A stretch of DNA of 23,231 bases from a virus, in IMG/VR virus record IMGVR_UViG_3300026116_000098, positions 1-23,231 of that record; one strand, written 5' to 3'. How positions within the stretch are numbered: the first letter of the stretch is position 1; each line of letters begins with the position of its first letter. The notes under the pieces are model-generated. The model was not told the DNA's origin and did no database searches. It saw only the letters and a list, made by a program, of their open reading frames with translations. Below are positions 7,204-13,229 of the stretch, in pieces. Both the position numbers and the translations under genes were made by a program.

Positions 7204-7584
7204 CTATTTCAGTAAAAAATGGTCTTTGCATATTTCGGGAAATTGTTCCTGTATATACATTGCCAATTCAGACGATTTAAGCAAATGGCGCGAGCCGCAA
7301 CCCGTACGCGTGCGCCAATAATCGCAAGCCGAGACCGAGAAGCCGACACCCGATGGACACTCATCAGTAGCAGCTATTCTAGGGCACATATTATATTTAT
7401 ATTCATCATAATCATTAAAGTTGGGTTCCCAACCGTCATTATGCGCCTTGCAAATTATAGCTATTTTAAAATCAGCTATTTGAGATTTTTTATATTCTTC
7501 TGGTAACATTGATACATCTGGTAATGTCCCAGGTGTTAATCCGACTGCTATTTCGCACTCCTCATACGTTTTAAATTTTTTCAT
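7204..7584 (-). CDS. DGR target protein 1 (C-type-lectin-like variable protein)
   Basis: A 126-residue protein without signal peptide. Residues about 1-75 form a conserved lead (MKKFKTYEECEIAVG; KAHNDGWEPNFNDYDEYKYN), followed by the variable segment SGVGFSVSACDYWRTRTGCG (78-97, then SRHLLK), then a helix (SSELAMYIQEQFPEICKDHF). The motif GxxFS...W...CGSR is the variable loop scaffold expected of a C-type-lectin-like fold. The variable residues lie where the TR has adenines. It is the target nearest the TR and the most divergent at the VR end (RHLLK rather than RLCFK). It starts five bases after the stop of target 2 and belongs to the same operon. The ligand is unknown. Confidence 0.9.
   Translation of the reverse strand: MKKFKTYEECEIAVGLTPGTLPDVSMLPEEYKKSQIADFKIAIICKAHNDGWEPNFNDYDEYKYNMCPRIAATDECPSGVGFSVSACDYWRTRTGCGSRHLLKSSELAMYIQEQFPEICKDHFLLK
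7287..7353 (-). repeat. DGR variable repeat VR1
   Basis: Gap-free 67-base match to the TR core (7102-7168). By hand count there are 16 differences, all at positions where the TR has A on the coding strand: for example aac to gtc, aat to gct, aac to cgc, aat to cgt, aat to ggt. The four adenines kept are in gat, aat (to tat), and the two acg codons. Past the core toward 7281 the match to the TR breaks (VR1 has cat ttg where the TR has cta tgc). Confidence 0.93.
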
Positions 7585-7589
7585 GTTTT

Positions 7590-7970
7590 TTATTGGTTAA
7601 TTAAATAATATTCAACATATAGTTTTTTAAATTGCTCAATGGCATACATAACAAGCTCTCTGTTTTTAAAACAAAGGCGCGAGCCGCAATACGTAAGCGT
7701 GCGCCAAGCACCGTAACACGAGTACGAGAAGCCGACACCCGACGGCTTAGCTTTGGTAGCCTTAACTTCAAACCACGGAAAATATTTATATTCATTAATA
7801 TCGCTCCAGTTAGGCTCCCACCCTTCATTCAAGGCTTGCGTAATAATGATAAGTTTGTAATGAGCCAACAAAGCTTTACGATGTTTTTCTGGAATTGCCG
7901 AATAGTCTGGCAAAGTGGGTTTAATTTTTAATGCCTTGCAAGCACCTTCAAATGTTTTTATTTTTTTCAT
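7590..7970 (-). CDS. DGR target protein 2 (C-type-lectin-like variable protein)
   Basis: A 126-residue paralog of its two neighbours. Shared blocks: KTFEGACKALKI near the start, ITQALNEGWEPNWSDINEYKY (about 44-64), SGVGFSYSCYGAWRTLTYCG (77-96) with SRLCFK after it, and the closing helix (NRELVMYAIEQFKKLYVEYY). Like target 1 it begins at the KTFE block and lacks the N-terminal 40 residues of target 3. There is no secretion signal. The variable residues fall at TR adenine positions. It starts seven bases after the stop of target 3. Another frame over the same bases (75 residues) is a shadow. Confidence 0.9.
   Translation of the reverse strand: MKKIKTFEGACKALKIKPTLPDYSAIPEKHRKALLAHYKLIIITQALNEGWEPNWSDINEYKYFPWFEVKATKAKPSGVGFSYSCYGAWRTLTYCGSRLCFKNRELVMYAIEQFKKLYVEYYLINQ
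7676..7742 (-). repeat. DGR variable repeat VR2
   Basis: Gap-free 67-base match to the TR core with 15 differences by hand count, all at TR adenines (aac to tac, aat to tgt, gat to ggt, aat to gct, aac to cgc, aat to ctt, aat to tat and others). A further A-to-T change (cta to ctt) lies just outside the core. Codons 5' and 3' of the diverse centre match VR3 closely. Confidence 0.93.
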
Positions 7971-7977
7971 GATATAT

Positions 7978-8463
7978 TTATTTGGTGGTTAAAAATTGAT
8001 TATATATGTCGATAAATTGTTTCCCCGCGTAAGTCGCTAGCTCAGATGATTTAAAGCAAAGGCGCGAGCCGCAATACGTAGCCGCGGCCCAACCACCGCA
8101 ATCCGAGCGCGAGAAGCCGACCCCCGACTTATAGTTGCTGAAATAAGGATAGTATTTATATTGGCTACTGTCTGCCCAATCTGGTTCCCAACCCTCGTTT
8201 AACACACGGGCAATAATTGAAAGTTTAGCCATTGCTTGAGCGCCAAGCATATCTTTATCAATTCCATTGTACTTTAACAGAATATCTACATTATCGTGAT
8301 GGCCGACTTCATTGTAAGCGTCTTCAAATGTTTTAATACGATCTGTTATTTTTTGTGAAAAGAAATCCTTGCCCCAATTGGCTTCTAGCAGCTCTTTAAA
8401 TTCAAGGGATGCTGTTTTGTAGAGTTCTCTTGCTTTGCTATCTTCTAGTTGTAGTGTTTTCAT
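7978..8463 (-). CDS. DGR target protein 3, full-length (C-type-lectin-like variable protein)
   Basis: The first gene of the DGR operon, 161 residues from the ATG at 8463 (MKTLQLEDSKARELYKTA); a longer open frame to 8535 is rejected because it would run through the promoter. An N-terminal part of about 40 residues, ending ...SQKITDRIKTFEDAYNEVG, is absent from targets 1 and 2. Then come IIARVLNEGWEPDWADSSQYKYYPYF, split here as a conserved lead, SGVGFSRSDCGGWAAATYCG (113-132) with SRLCFK, and a final helix (SELATYAGKQFIDIYNQF). I recall proteins with this layout as common DGR targets in Bacteroides elements. There is no signal peptide, so it may act in the cytoplasm or be carried in the virion. 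Confidence 0.92.
   Translation of the reverse strand: MKTLQLEDSKARELYKTASLEFKELLEANWGKDFFSQKITDRIKTFEDAYNEVGHHDNVDILLKYNGIDKDMLGAQAMAKLSIIARVLNEGWEPDWADSSQYKYYPYFSNYKSGVGFSRSDCGGWAAATYCGSRLCFKSSELATYAGKQFIDIYNQFLTTK
8056..8127 (-). repeat. DGR variable repeat VR3
   Basis: A 72-base gap-free match to the TR (7097-7168). In the 67-base core 17 of the 20 TR adenines are changed by hand count (aac to cgc, aat to gat, gat to ggt, aat to ggt, aac to gcc, acg to gcg, aat to gct and others), plus one non-adenine difference (ggt to ggg) close to the 5' edge on the coding strand. The three extra bases tgc at the 3' edge match the TR exactly, making this the longest of the three VR matches. Confidence 0.93.
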
Positions 8464-8487
8464 TATTATGTTTTTAAAGTTAGACCA

Positions 8488-8519
8488 CAAACGTAAACAA
8501 TATTTTACATATCCGCAAA
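8488..8519 (-). promoter_or_regulatory. Bacteroidetes-type promoter of the DGR operon
   Basis: Read on the minus strand, TTTG (8519-8516) is followed after 20 bases by TACGTTTG (8495-8488). This matches the TTTG / TAnnTTTG promoter of Bacteroidetes sigma factors, at normal spacing. The start of transcription would fall near 8480, some 17 bases before the ATG of target 3. It overlaps a GTTTACG sequence that is also found in the forward promoters at 8568 and 17443. Confidence 0.65.
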
Positions 8520-8567
8520 AATTAGTTTTAAACATATATTTGTTAATAAAATAAATTGTAAATAATA

Positions 8568-8598
8568 GTTTACGGTATTGAAAAGATTTGTATGTTTG
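8568..8598 (+). promoter_or_regulatory. forward promoter-like element P1
   Basis: GTTTACGGTATT, then TATGTTTG at 8591-8598, a perfect TAnnTTTG -10 box, 16 bases before the ATG at 8614. The -33 box would be TTTA rather than TTTG at 18-base spacing. The whole 35-base block is closely repeated at 17441-17474, which supports it being a real regulatory element. It diverges from the DGR promoter. Confidence 0.55.
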
Positions 8599-8613
8599 TC
8601 AAAAATTAACGTA

Positions 8614-9225
8614 ATGAGCAAAATAACTACTTTCTCCCGCACCTTTCCTGCGTACCATGCAAAAAAGGGTCAGCCAACTTTCTTTGTTGAAGGGATATTG
8701 ACGCAGTTGGGAGTTGAATACACATCCGATGATTATTTTGAGTGGCTAAGAGAAAACAATATAGGTATAAATAGCACTTTTTTATGTGCGTTCTGGAAAG
8801 GGCTAGTTCCAAACATTCCCCCCAAATCACACACTATCCGTGATCATAAAAGACCATTGAAGGTTGCCGAGTTTATTAATCCTGTTTGTTGGGCCAGTAA
8901 GCCATACAACAAAACACCTGAAGGTTATTGGCAAATCAAGTTCGCTCCGGATGTGGAGGTGAAGAAGACCTGGGATATAAGATTCGTTACTGAGCCAGAC
9001 GACAGAGATAGCGATTGGAGCTTTGTCGATTTTAAAGAAAAACAATATACTGCTTACGGATATGGAGGATACGACGAAGAGATAATGGTTAAGTTAGCTA
9101 AAAATGATGGACTAGAGATTCGCGATTTTTACGATTGGCTTCTTCCTGTTAGAACTAGAAAACAGAAAGAAAGCGAGGAGCCAGCAAAAAAACATGTCAA
9201 ATCTACTGTTGGAACTCACAAATAA
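8614..9225 (+). CDS. conserved phage hypothetical, possibly ASCH/PUA-like
   Basis: A 203-residue protein from the ATG at 8614 (MSKITTFSRTFPAYHAKKG). An upstream in-frame codon at 8578 is rejected because it precedes the promoter box. Visible blocks are TFSRTFPAYHAKKGQPTFFVEGI, given here as one conserved start, then KSHTIRDHKRPLKVAEFINPVCW, GYWQIKFAPDVEVKKTWDI, and a DFYDWLLP segment near the end. The HTIR-then-beta pattern resembles ASCH/PUA-like RNA-binding folds, and I recall similar unnamed proteins in Bacteroides phages; both points are inference. The C-terminus is a basic disordered tail. It is the first gene under P1. Confidence 0.65.
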   Translation: MSKITTFSRTFPAYHAKKGQPTFFVEGILTQLGVEYTSDDYFEWLRENNIGINSTFLCAFWKGLVPNIPPKSHTIRDHKRPLKVAEFINPVCWASKPYNKTPEGYWQIKFAPDVEVKKTWDIRFVTEPDDRDSDWSFVDFKEKQYTAYGYGGYDEEIMVKLAKNDGLEIRDFYDWLLPVRTRKQKESEEPAKKHVKSTVGTHK

Positions 9226-9234
9226 ATTATTGAT

Positions 9235-9501
9235 ATGAAACGTATAACTTGGACAGAACAAAATATACGCTTCGGTTTAAATCATTGTACTAAATTCGGG
9301 GCTCACAAAGATTTCACATTTGACATCCGTTACGATTACGATGGCGACCCGAAAGTGAAGCCTGATTGCGGATGCGCGCTAGATATTTATTTTTACGGGG
9401 AAAGAATTTATAGTATCACAGGTCAGAGTATTGATTTGCTGGTAGATTTTAGTGAAGGATATTTGGAAAGGACACTTAATAAATTGATTAAAAACGTTTA
9501 A
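9235..9501 (+). CDS. small hypothetical protein
   Basis: An 88-residue protein, nine bases after the previous stop. It is mainly beta-like: DFTFDIRYDYDGDPKVKPDC, GCALDIYFYGERIYSITGQS. A pair of nearby cysteines (DCGC) is present, but there are not enough for a zinc site by themselves. No signal peptide. No family recognised. Confidence 0.6.
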   Translation: MKRITWTEQNIRFGLNHCTKFGAHKDFTFDIRYDYDGDPKVKPDCGCALDIYFYGERIYSITGQSIDLLVDFSEGYLERTLNKLIKNV

Positions 9502-9503
9502 TA

Positions 9504-9695
9504 ATGACAACAACCCCTCTCACCCTCCAACACGCAATAGATAATAAGTTTAGCTATATTGACTGCGTAAAGCACTTTAAGCCAGAATGGACTGATGAAC
9601 AATGTGATCATTATTTGTGGGAGACAACAGCCTTTCCGTTGAATGGCGCAGAAGAGTTGATAATCCAATTAAACTATAACTTTTTAAAGAAATGA
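9504..9695 (+). CDS. small hypothetical protein
   Basis: A 63-residue protein starting two bases after the previous stop and ending in an ATGA overlap with the next. Helical and acidic-aromatic (FKPEWTDEQCDHYLWETTAF), with a hydrophobic C-terminal helix (AEELIIQLNYNFLKK). Function unknown; the spacing shows that it belongs to the run of small phage genes from 8614. Confidence 0.55.
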   Translation: MTTTPLTLQHAIDNKFSYIDCVKHFKPEWTDEQCDHYLWETTAFPLNGAEELIIQLNYNFLKK

Positions 9696-9856
9696 GCTTA
9701 TTCCGCACATATATCGTCCACACCAATAAACGATTTGTCGTAGTGGAAAAAGCGGTGAGTAAAAATGATGCGCGAAAGAAGATTATTCACACGCTCGATT
9801 TAGATGAATGGGTGTTGTGGGTTTGCGAAAAAAAGGAAACTAATAAAAACAAATAA
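9692..9856 (+). CDS. small hypothetical protein (54 residues)
   Basis: A short gene starting at the ATGA overlap with the previous stop (ATG 9692). It reads MSLFRTYIVHTNKRFVVVEK, then AVSKNDARKKIIHTLDLDEW, then VLWVCEKK and a lysine/asparagine tail. The strand-helix-strand pattern and the coupled start support it as real. No family recognised. Confidence 0.55.
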   Translation: MSLFRTYIVHTNKRFVVVEKAVSKNDARKKIIHTLDLDEWVLWVCEKKETNKNK

Positions 9857-9858
9857 CT

Positions 9859-10044
9859 ATGAACTACACAAAAGAACAAATCGAAGGCTTTAAACATAAA
9901 GCCGAAAAATGGGATAAACTTGAAGAACAAATATCAAAGTTTTATGCTGATGAAGACGGTGAATATAGCGAAGACGAACCGGAACAAGATGGCGACCTCT
10001 GCGATATTGGCGAGTTGGCTGCAATAGCTTTTGGTTTTATGTAA
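9859..10044 (+). CDS. small acidic protein
   Basis: A 61-residue protein two bases after the previous stop. It starts with a charged helix (YTKEQIEGFKHKAEKWDKLE) and becomes strongly acidic (YADEDGEYSEDEPEQDGDLC), ending in a short hydrophobic GELAAIAFGFM. Acidic small phage proteins of this kind may act as DNA mimics or inhibitors, but nothing specific shows this. Its end overlaps the promoter at 10030-10060. Confidence 0.55.
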   Translation: MNYTKEQIEGFKHKAEKWDKLEEQISKFYADEDGEYSEDEPEQDGDLCDIGELAAIAFGFM

Positions 10045-10060
10045 TTTTTCCATACCTTCG
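10030..10060 (+). promoter_or_regulatory. Bacteroidetes-type promoter before the primase
   Basis: TTTG at 10030-10033, 19 bases, then TACCTTCG at 10053-10060 (TAnnTTYG form). Spacing and boxes match the Bacteroidetes consensus. The start site would be near 10067, just ahead of the small overlapping reading frame at 10081 and the primase ATG at 10191. The -33 box lies within the end of the preceding gene. Confidence 0.6.
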
Positions 10061-10080
10061 CCCCGCCGAAATACAACAAC

Positions 10081-10197
10081 ATGAACTTAACTAAACTCAT
10101 TCCCCCGATTTTTTCGCCTCTACTGTTGGGTACTTGTTGCCCTCCGGCCCAGTCGTTGCCAAGAAGGCGGGGGATACTTATTGGCCAGCTATGGACT
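10081..10197 (+). CDS. possible 38-residue leader peptide overlapping the primase start
   Basis: An ATG right after the promoter opens MNLTKLIPPIFSPLLLGTCC, then PPAQSLPRRRGILIGQLWT, and its stop overlaps the primase ATG (10191) in another frame. This would couple primase translation to the leader. The product is proline-rich and hydrophobic with a CC pair, a little like a lipoprotein signal. The region is richer in GC than its surroundings. It may instead be untranslated leader RNA. Confidence 0.3.
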
Positions 10198-11009
10198 TAA
10201 CCCTAATAAAATCAATAAGCTGCACCGATTATCTTCTTAACCGAGGCTACACTAAAGATAAGAAAAGCAACAACAACTTTTCTTTCTTTAAAAGCCCTTT
10301 ACGTGAGGAAAAGACAGCCTCGTTTGCTGTTAACGAGCGAAAGAACACATGGTTTGATTACGGTTCCGGCTTCGGGGGAGATGTTATAAAACTGGTCATG
10401 TTGTTGGATAATATAGAATTTAAAGACGCTATTGACAAATTAAATGAATCGACCTATTCGTGTATTTCAATTAAAGAAGAGGCTGTGCCGGAATTTTTTA
10501 TAACCAACATCAAGCCTCTAACAAACAATAATCTCTTAAACTACCTGCGCAACGACCGGAAAATTAATTTAGATTTGGCAAAAAAATATTGCCAGGAGGT
10601 TCATTTTGAAAACAAGAAAAAAAAACAATACGCAATAGGGTTTAAAAACGATAAGGGTGGATACGAACTAAGGAACAAGTTCTTAAAAATAGCGACTTCC
10701 CCCAAGTGGATAACAACAATAGCTGGCACAGAAGAGAAAAATATTTTCGAGGGGTTCATGGATTTTCTTTCTGCAATTACTTATTTTAATTGTGAACCCA
10801 AAGAAACCGTAATTGTATTGAATTCAGCATCCATGATTAACAGAGTTGAGTTGAACGGAAGGATTAAGTTTTGGGGAGACAATGATAAAACTGGGAACGA
10901 AACACTAGAAAAAATAAGAACAAATAGCATTGTAGTGGTTGATAAACGGGGGTTATATAAAAACTATAAGGATTTCAATGAGTTTTTGTGTCAGAATCCG
11001 AATTTTTAG
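10191..11009 (+). CDS. TOPRIM DNA primase with cysteine-less zinc-finger-like N-terminus
   Basis: A 272-residue protein from the ATG at 10191 (MDLTLIKSISCTDYLLNRGY); the longer frame from a TTG at 10134 is rejected. The N-terminal part resembles the CHC2 domain of DnaG (FSFFKSPLREEKTASFAVNE, WFDYGSGFGGDVIKLVMLL) but lacks the zinc-binding cysteines. The C-terminal TOPRIM domain shows the Glu motif in IFEGFMDFLSAI and the DxD motif in FWGDNDKTGNETLEK, ending DFNEFL. It would make RNA primers for element replication, or act with the primase-helicase encoded at 14919. Such short cysteine-less forms occur in mobile elements of Bacteroidetes. Confidence 0.82.
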   Translation: MDLTLIKSISCTDYLLNRGYTKDKKSNNNFSFFKSPLREEKTASFAVNERKNTWFDYGSGFGGDVIKLVMLLDNIEFKDAIDKLNESTYSCISIKEEAVPEFFITNIKPLTNNNLLNYLRNDRKINLDLAKKYCQEVHFENKKKKQYAIGFKNDKGGYELRNKFLKIATSPKWITTIAGTEEKNIFEGFMDFLSAITYFNCEPKETVIVLNSASMINRVELNGRIKFWGDNDKTGNETLEKIRTNSIVVVDKRGLYKNYKDFNEFLCQNPNF

Positions 11010-11045
11010 GCGAACGATTGAAGGAACTTAATAAAATTTAAAAAT

Positions 11046-11474
11046 ATGCAAAACAGAGAAATAAAATTTAGAGGAATTAGCAAGGAAACAAAAAAAACGG
11101 TATTTGGATGCTTGGTTAATAATATGTGGACTTACTCCGAATTAACACAAAGAGAAGGAGAGAAGGTTTGCGAAATAATAACAGGGGAATATGGCGGTGA
11201 TTGTTGGGAAGAGGCGGTTTTTGAAGATGGATGTATTGTAACTGTAATACCTGAAAGCGTGGGACAATTTATAAACTCAAAAGATGCTGATGGGAAAGAA
11301 ATATTTGAAGGAGATATTTTACAAGCGCCGGCAGGAAATATGTTTGAAGTAAAATGGCATGATGAAGAATTAAGGTGGGCAATGTATAGGTCGGACACTT
11401 TCTATAATATGAATTGTAGGCTTTTAAAAGTTGTCGGAAACATTTATAAAAACCCTGAATTACTAATCAGTTAA
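11046..11474 (+). CDS. YopX family phage protein
   Basis: A 142-residue protein with the YopX hallmarks in order: REIKFRGISKETKK at the start, VIPESVGQFINSKDADGKEI (about 70-89) followed by FEGDIL, FEVKWHDEELRW, and VVGNIYKNPELL at the end. YopX proteins are common in phages of Firmicutes and Bacteroidetes; their role is not known, and the fold contains a beta barrel. Normal length. The start at 11046 follows a 36-base gap after the primase gene. Confidence 0.92.
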   Translation: MQNREIKFRGISKETKKTVFGCLVNNMWTYSELTQREGEKVCEIITGEYGGDCWEEAVFEDGCIVTVIPESVGQFINSKDADGKEIFEGDILQAPAGNMFEVKWHDEELRWAMYRSDTFYNMNCRLLKVVGNIYKNPELLIS

Positions 11475-11579
11475 CCCTAAATCCGAGTACTTGGAAGAAA
11501 GGCTGGGAGAAATTAATAAATAAAGAGGAATGTTTTCTATGTTGATTATCAGTAAGTTACAAAATAAATGAAACTTTAT

Positions 11580-11612
11580 GTTGTATATATGATATATATG
11601 TTATATATTTAC
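11580..11612. repeat. AT palindromic stretch
   Basis: Within a 176-base gap between genes, a run of TATAT-type palindromes (gtatatatgatatatatgt, then tatatattta) could melt or form small cruciforms. A weak TAnnTTTA -10-like box (TATATTTA) overlaps the right part. It may be a promoter region for the gene at 11651 or an origin-like AT-rich element. Nothing in the sequence decides between them. Confidence 0.3.
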
Positions 11613-11650
11613 AGTGTCAAATTAATATAAACTCTTAAAATCTTGTTAAA

Positions 11651-11866
11651 ATGAGCGCAGCAAAACTAAACAGAGAAGAAAAGAAAGATCTTCATTTATT
11701 GTTAATTGGCAATGACGGTATGGGACATATATCAAGCGTATTACATCAACTTCAAAATATGCACGAAGATGCAACTTCTGTAAAATACAGAAAAGAATTA
11801 GGTAAGATAATAGACCAATTAACTAGCGTTGAAGAGTTTTTTCAAGAATACGAACAATTAATTTAA
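11651..11866 (+). CDS. small helical hypothetical protein
   Basis: A 71-residue protein with a clear ATG. It is fully helical and charged: AAKLNREEKKDLHLLLIGND, ISSVLHQLQNMHEDATS, IIDQLTSVEEFFQEYEQL. It looks like a short helical hairpin. Codon use is markedly AT-rich, like the following genes to about 14800. No family recognised. Confidence 0.6.
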   Translation: MSAAKLNREEKKDLHLLLIGNDGMGHISSVLHQLQNMHEDATSVKYRKELGKIIDQLTSVEEFFQEYEQLI

Positions 11867-11887
11867 TAAACTAATACCTTTAAAAAT

Positions 11888-12088
11888 ATGAAACTATCAG
11901 CATATACAATAGCAAAAAATTGTTCAGACTTAGCAGATGTTGAGGCAGGTATTGATGAGATAAAAAAATACTTTGCTAAGTGTGAAAATAAAGGAGAAAA
12001 GCCAAAAGATACTGCATATATAAGATTTGCAAAATTAAAACGACTTGAGGAAGAAATAAATGATGATCCTTATAAAGAAATAATATGA
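11888..12088 (+). CDS. small hypothetical protein
   Basis: A 66-residue helical, lysine-rich protein (CSDLADVEAGIDEIKKYFAK; YIRFAKLKRLEEEINDDPYK). The stop overlaps the next ATG (ATGA at 12085-12088), so it is coupled to the 167-residue gene. Function unknown. Confidence 0.6.
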   Translation: MKLSAYTIAKNCSDLADVEAGIDEIKKYFAKCENKGEKPKDTAYIRFAKLKRLEEEINDDPYKEII

Positions 12089-12588
12089 ACTCAACGCAAA
12101 GGAAATATTTAGTTGATAAAATAACTGAACGTATTAAGTTAAAAATAAAAGCATTAGAAGACACTAAACCAGAAGGTATCAGCCTTAATGTTTATATGCT
12201 TCACAGAGTAATGAGTAATGATTTTGAAATAAAATCAAATGAAGAATTAAAGAAAATTATTTTAGAAAAGGCGTTAAAAGCAGGGCAAAATAAATCTTAT
12301 AGAGAAGACTGGCTTGGCAATACTTGGGGTTCTGCCTCTAAAGGCAATGCAGCTTTTGATTTGGCAGAGTTTTTTATTATTCCACAAGAATACTTAGATA
12401 TGATTGAAAAAAGAAAACAAGAAGTGAATAAGATATATGCTGAAATATCTGATTTAAAAATACAATTGGAAACTATGGAGGTTAGAATTATGCTTGCAAG
12501 TGATAAAGCATTGCAAAATATAGTAAATGACGTTGACGACTTGGGTGATATTCGCCTTATAGATTCTAAAATTAAACTTATAGGATAA
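12085..12588 (+). CDS. helical/coiled-coil hypothetical protein
   Basis: A 167-residue protein coupled to both neighbours by ATGA and TAATG overlaps. It has an N-terminal charged helix (KYLVDKITERIKLKIKALED), a middle segment with WLGNTWGSASKGNAAFDLAE, and a C-terminal coiled coil (EKRKQEVNKIYAEISDLKIQ) with a final DDLGDIRLIDSKIKLIG. No catalytic residues or membrane parts. I do not recognise a family. Confidence 0.6.
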   Translation: MNSTQRKYLVDKITERIKLKIKALEDTKPEGISLNVYMLHRVMSNDFEIKSNEELKKIILEKALKAGQNKSYREDWLGNTWGSASKGNAAFDLAEFFIIPQEYLDMIEKRKQEVNKIYAEISDLKIQLETMEVRIMLASDKALQNIVNDVDDLGDIRLIDSKIKLIG

Positions 12589-12767
12589 TGAAAAAACTAA
12601 TTGATTTATCGGAAGATGTTGTTAAAGCAATAACGATACAGGCTGTAACGGAAGGAACTGTTTTTAAATTGAAAGCAGAACAAATTTTAAATGATTATGC
12701 TAAACCTTTCATGGTTTCAGATAAGCAAAAGAAAGTTAATAGTAAAAAAGTTAACCACCCATCCTAG
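12588..12767 (+). CDS. small protein, possible ribbon-helix-helix regulator
   Basis: A 59-residue protein starting at the TAATG junction with the previous gene. It reads MKKLIDLSEDVVKAITIQAV, TEGTVFKLKAEQILNDYAKP, followed by a lysine-rich tail. A short N-terminal strand, two helices and the pattern LSEDVVKAI ... G..FK are the form of Arc/MetJ-type ribbon-helix-helix DNA-binding proteins. If so it would regulate phage promoters as a dimer. The family is inferred from the pattern only. Confidence 0.5.
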   Translation: MKKLIDLSEDVVKAITIQAVTEGTVFKLKAEQILNDYAKPFMVSDKQKKVNSKKVNHPS

Positions 12768-12821
12768 TAAAGAAACAAAAGAGCGATACTGACAGAAGAT
12801 AAAATACTTAAATTAAACGAA

Positions 12822-13229
12822 ATGGAAACATTAACAGACCCGAAAGAAGTAAAAGCTATCAAAGAACATAGCTGTAATTTTTGTGGAACCAGAATAAATA
12901 TTGGTGAGATTTACATAAAATCAACTCATAAACATGATGGCGAGGTTTATGATTGGAAAACTCATAAATATTGTGCTGAAATAGCAATGCGATTGAAAAT
13001 GTATGATGATGCTGATGAAGGTATAACAATGGATTGTTTTATGGAAACAATAGATTGCAAGCATGACGACTTGTTGATAAGCCAATTACCATTTGATAAA
13101 GAGCCGACGGGAAAATTCAGCGATATTATCCAACAATTACGACACGTTAATTTTAAAGATAAACTTTGGTATGTTATACGTTATTATAAAAAACTTGATA
13201 AAGAAGCAGAAATTAAGCCTTCCATATAA
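12822..13229 (+). CDS. zinc-binding hypothetical phage protein
   Basis: A 135-residue protein. The first half looks like a zinc ribbon or treble clef: HSCNFCGTRINIGEIYIKST (about 16-35) gives CxxC, and WKTHKYCAEIAMRL gives His and Cys as the other ligands. This HSCxxCGxxIxxGExYI pattern with a later HxxC is frequent in small phage proteins. The second half is helical. It probably binds nucleic acid or a partner protein; no catalytic motif is seen. Its stop overlaps the ATG at 13229. Confidence 0.65.
   Translation: METLTDPKEVKAIKEHSCNFCGTRINIGEIYIKSTHKHDGEVYDWKTHKYCAEIAMRLKMYDDADEGITMDCFMETIDCKHDDLLISQLPFDKEPTGKFSDIIQQLRHVNFKDKLWYVIRYYKKLDKEAEIKPSI

Noticed and set aside
7601-7828. Second frame over DGR target 2
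   Set aside because: Alternative frame of the VR region; the target frame aligns with the two paralogs and this one does not.
10134-10190. N-terminal extension of the TOPRIM primase from TTG
   Set aside because: The added residues do not look like primase; the ATG at 10191 starts the conserved part.
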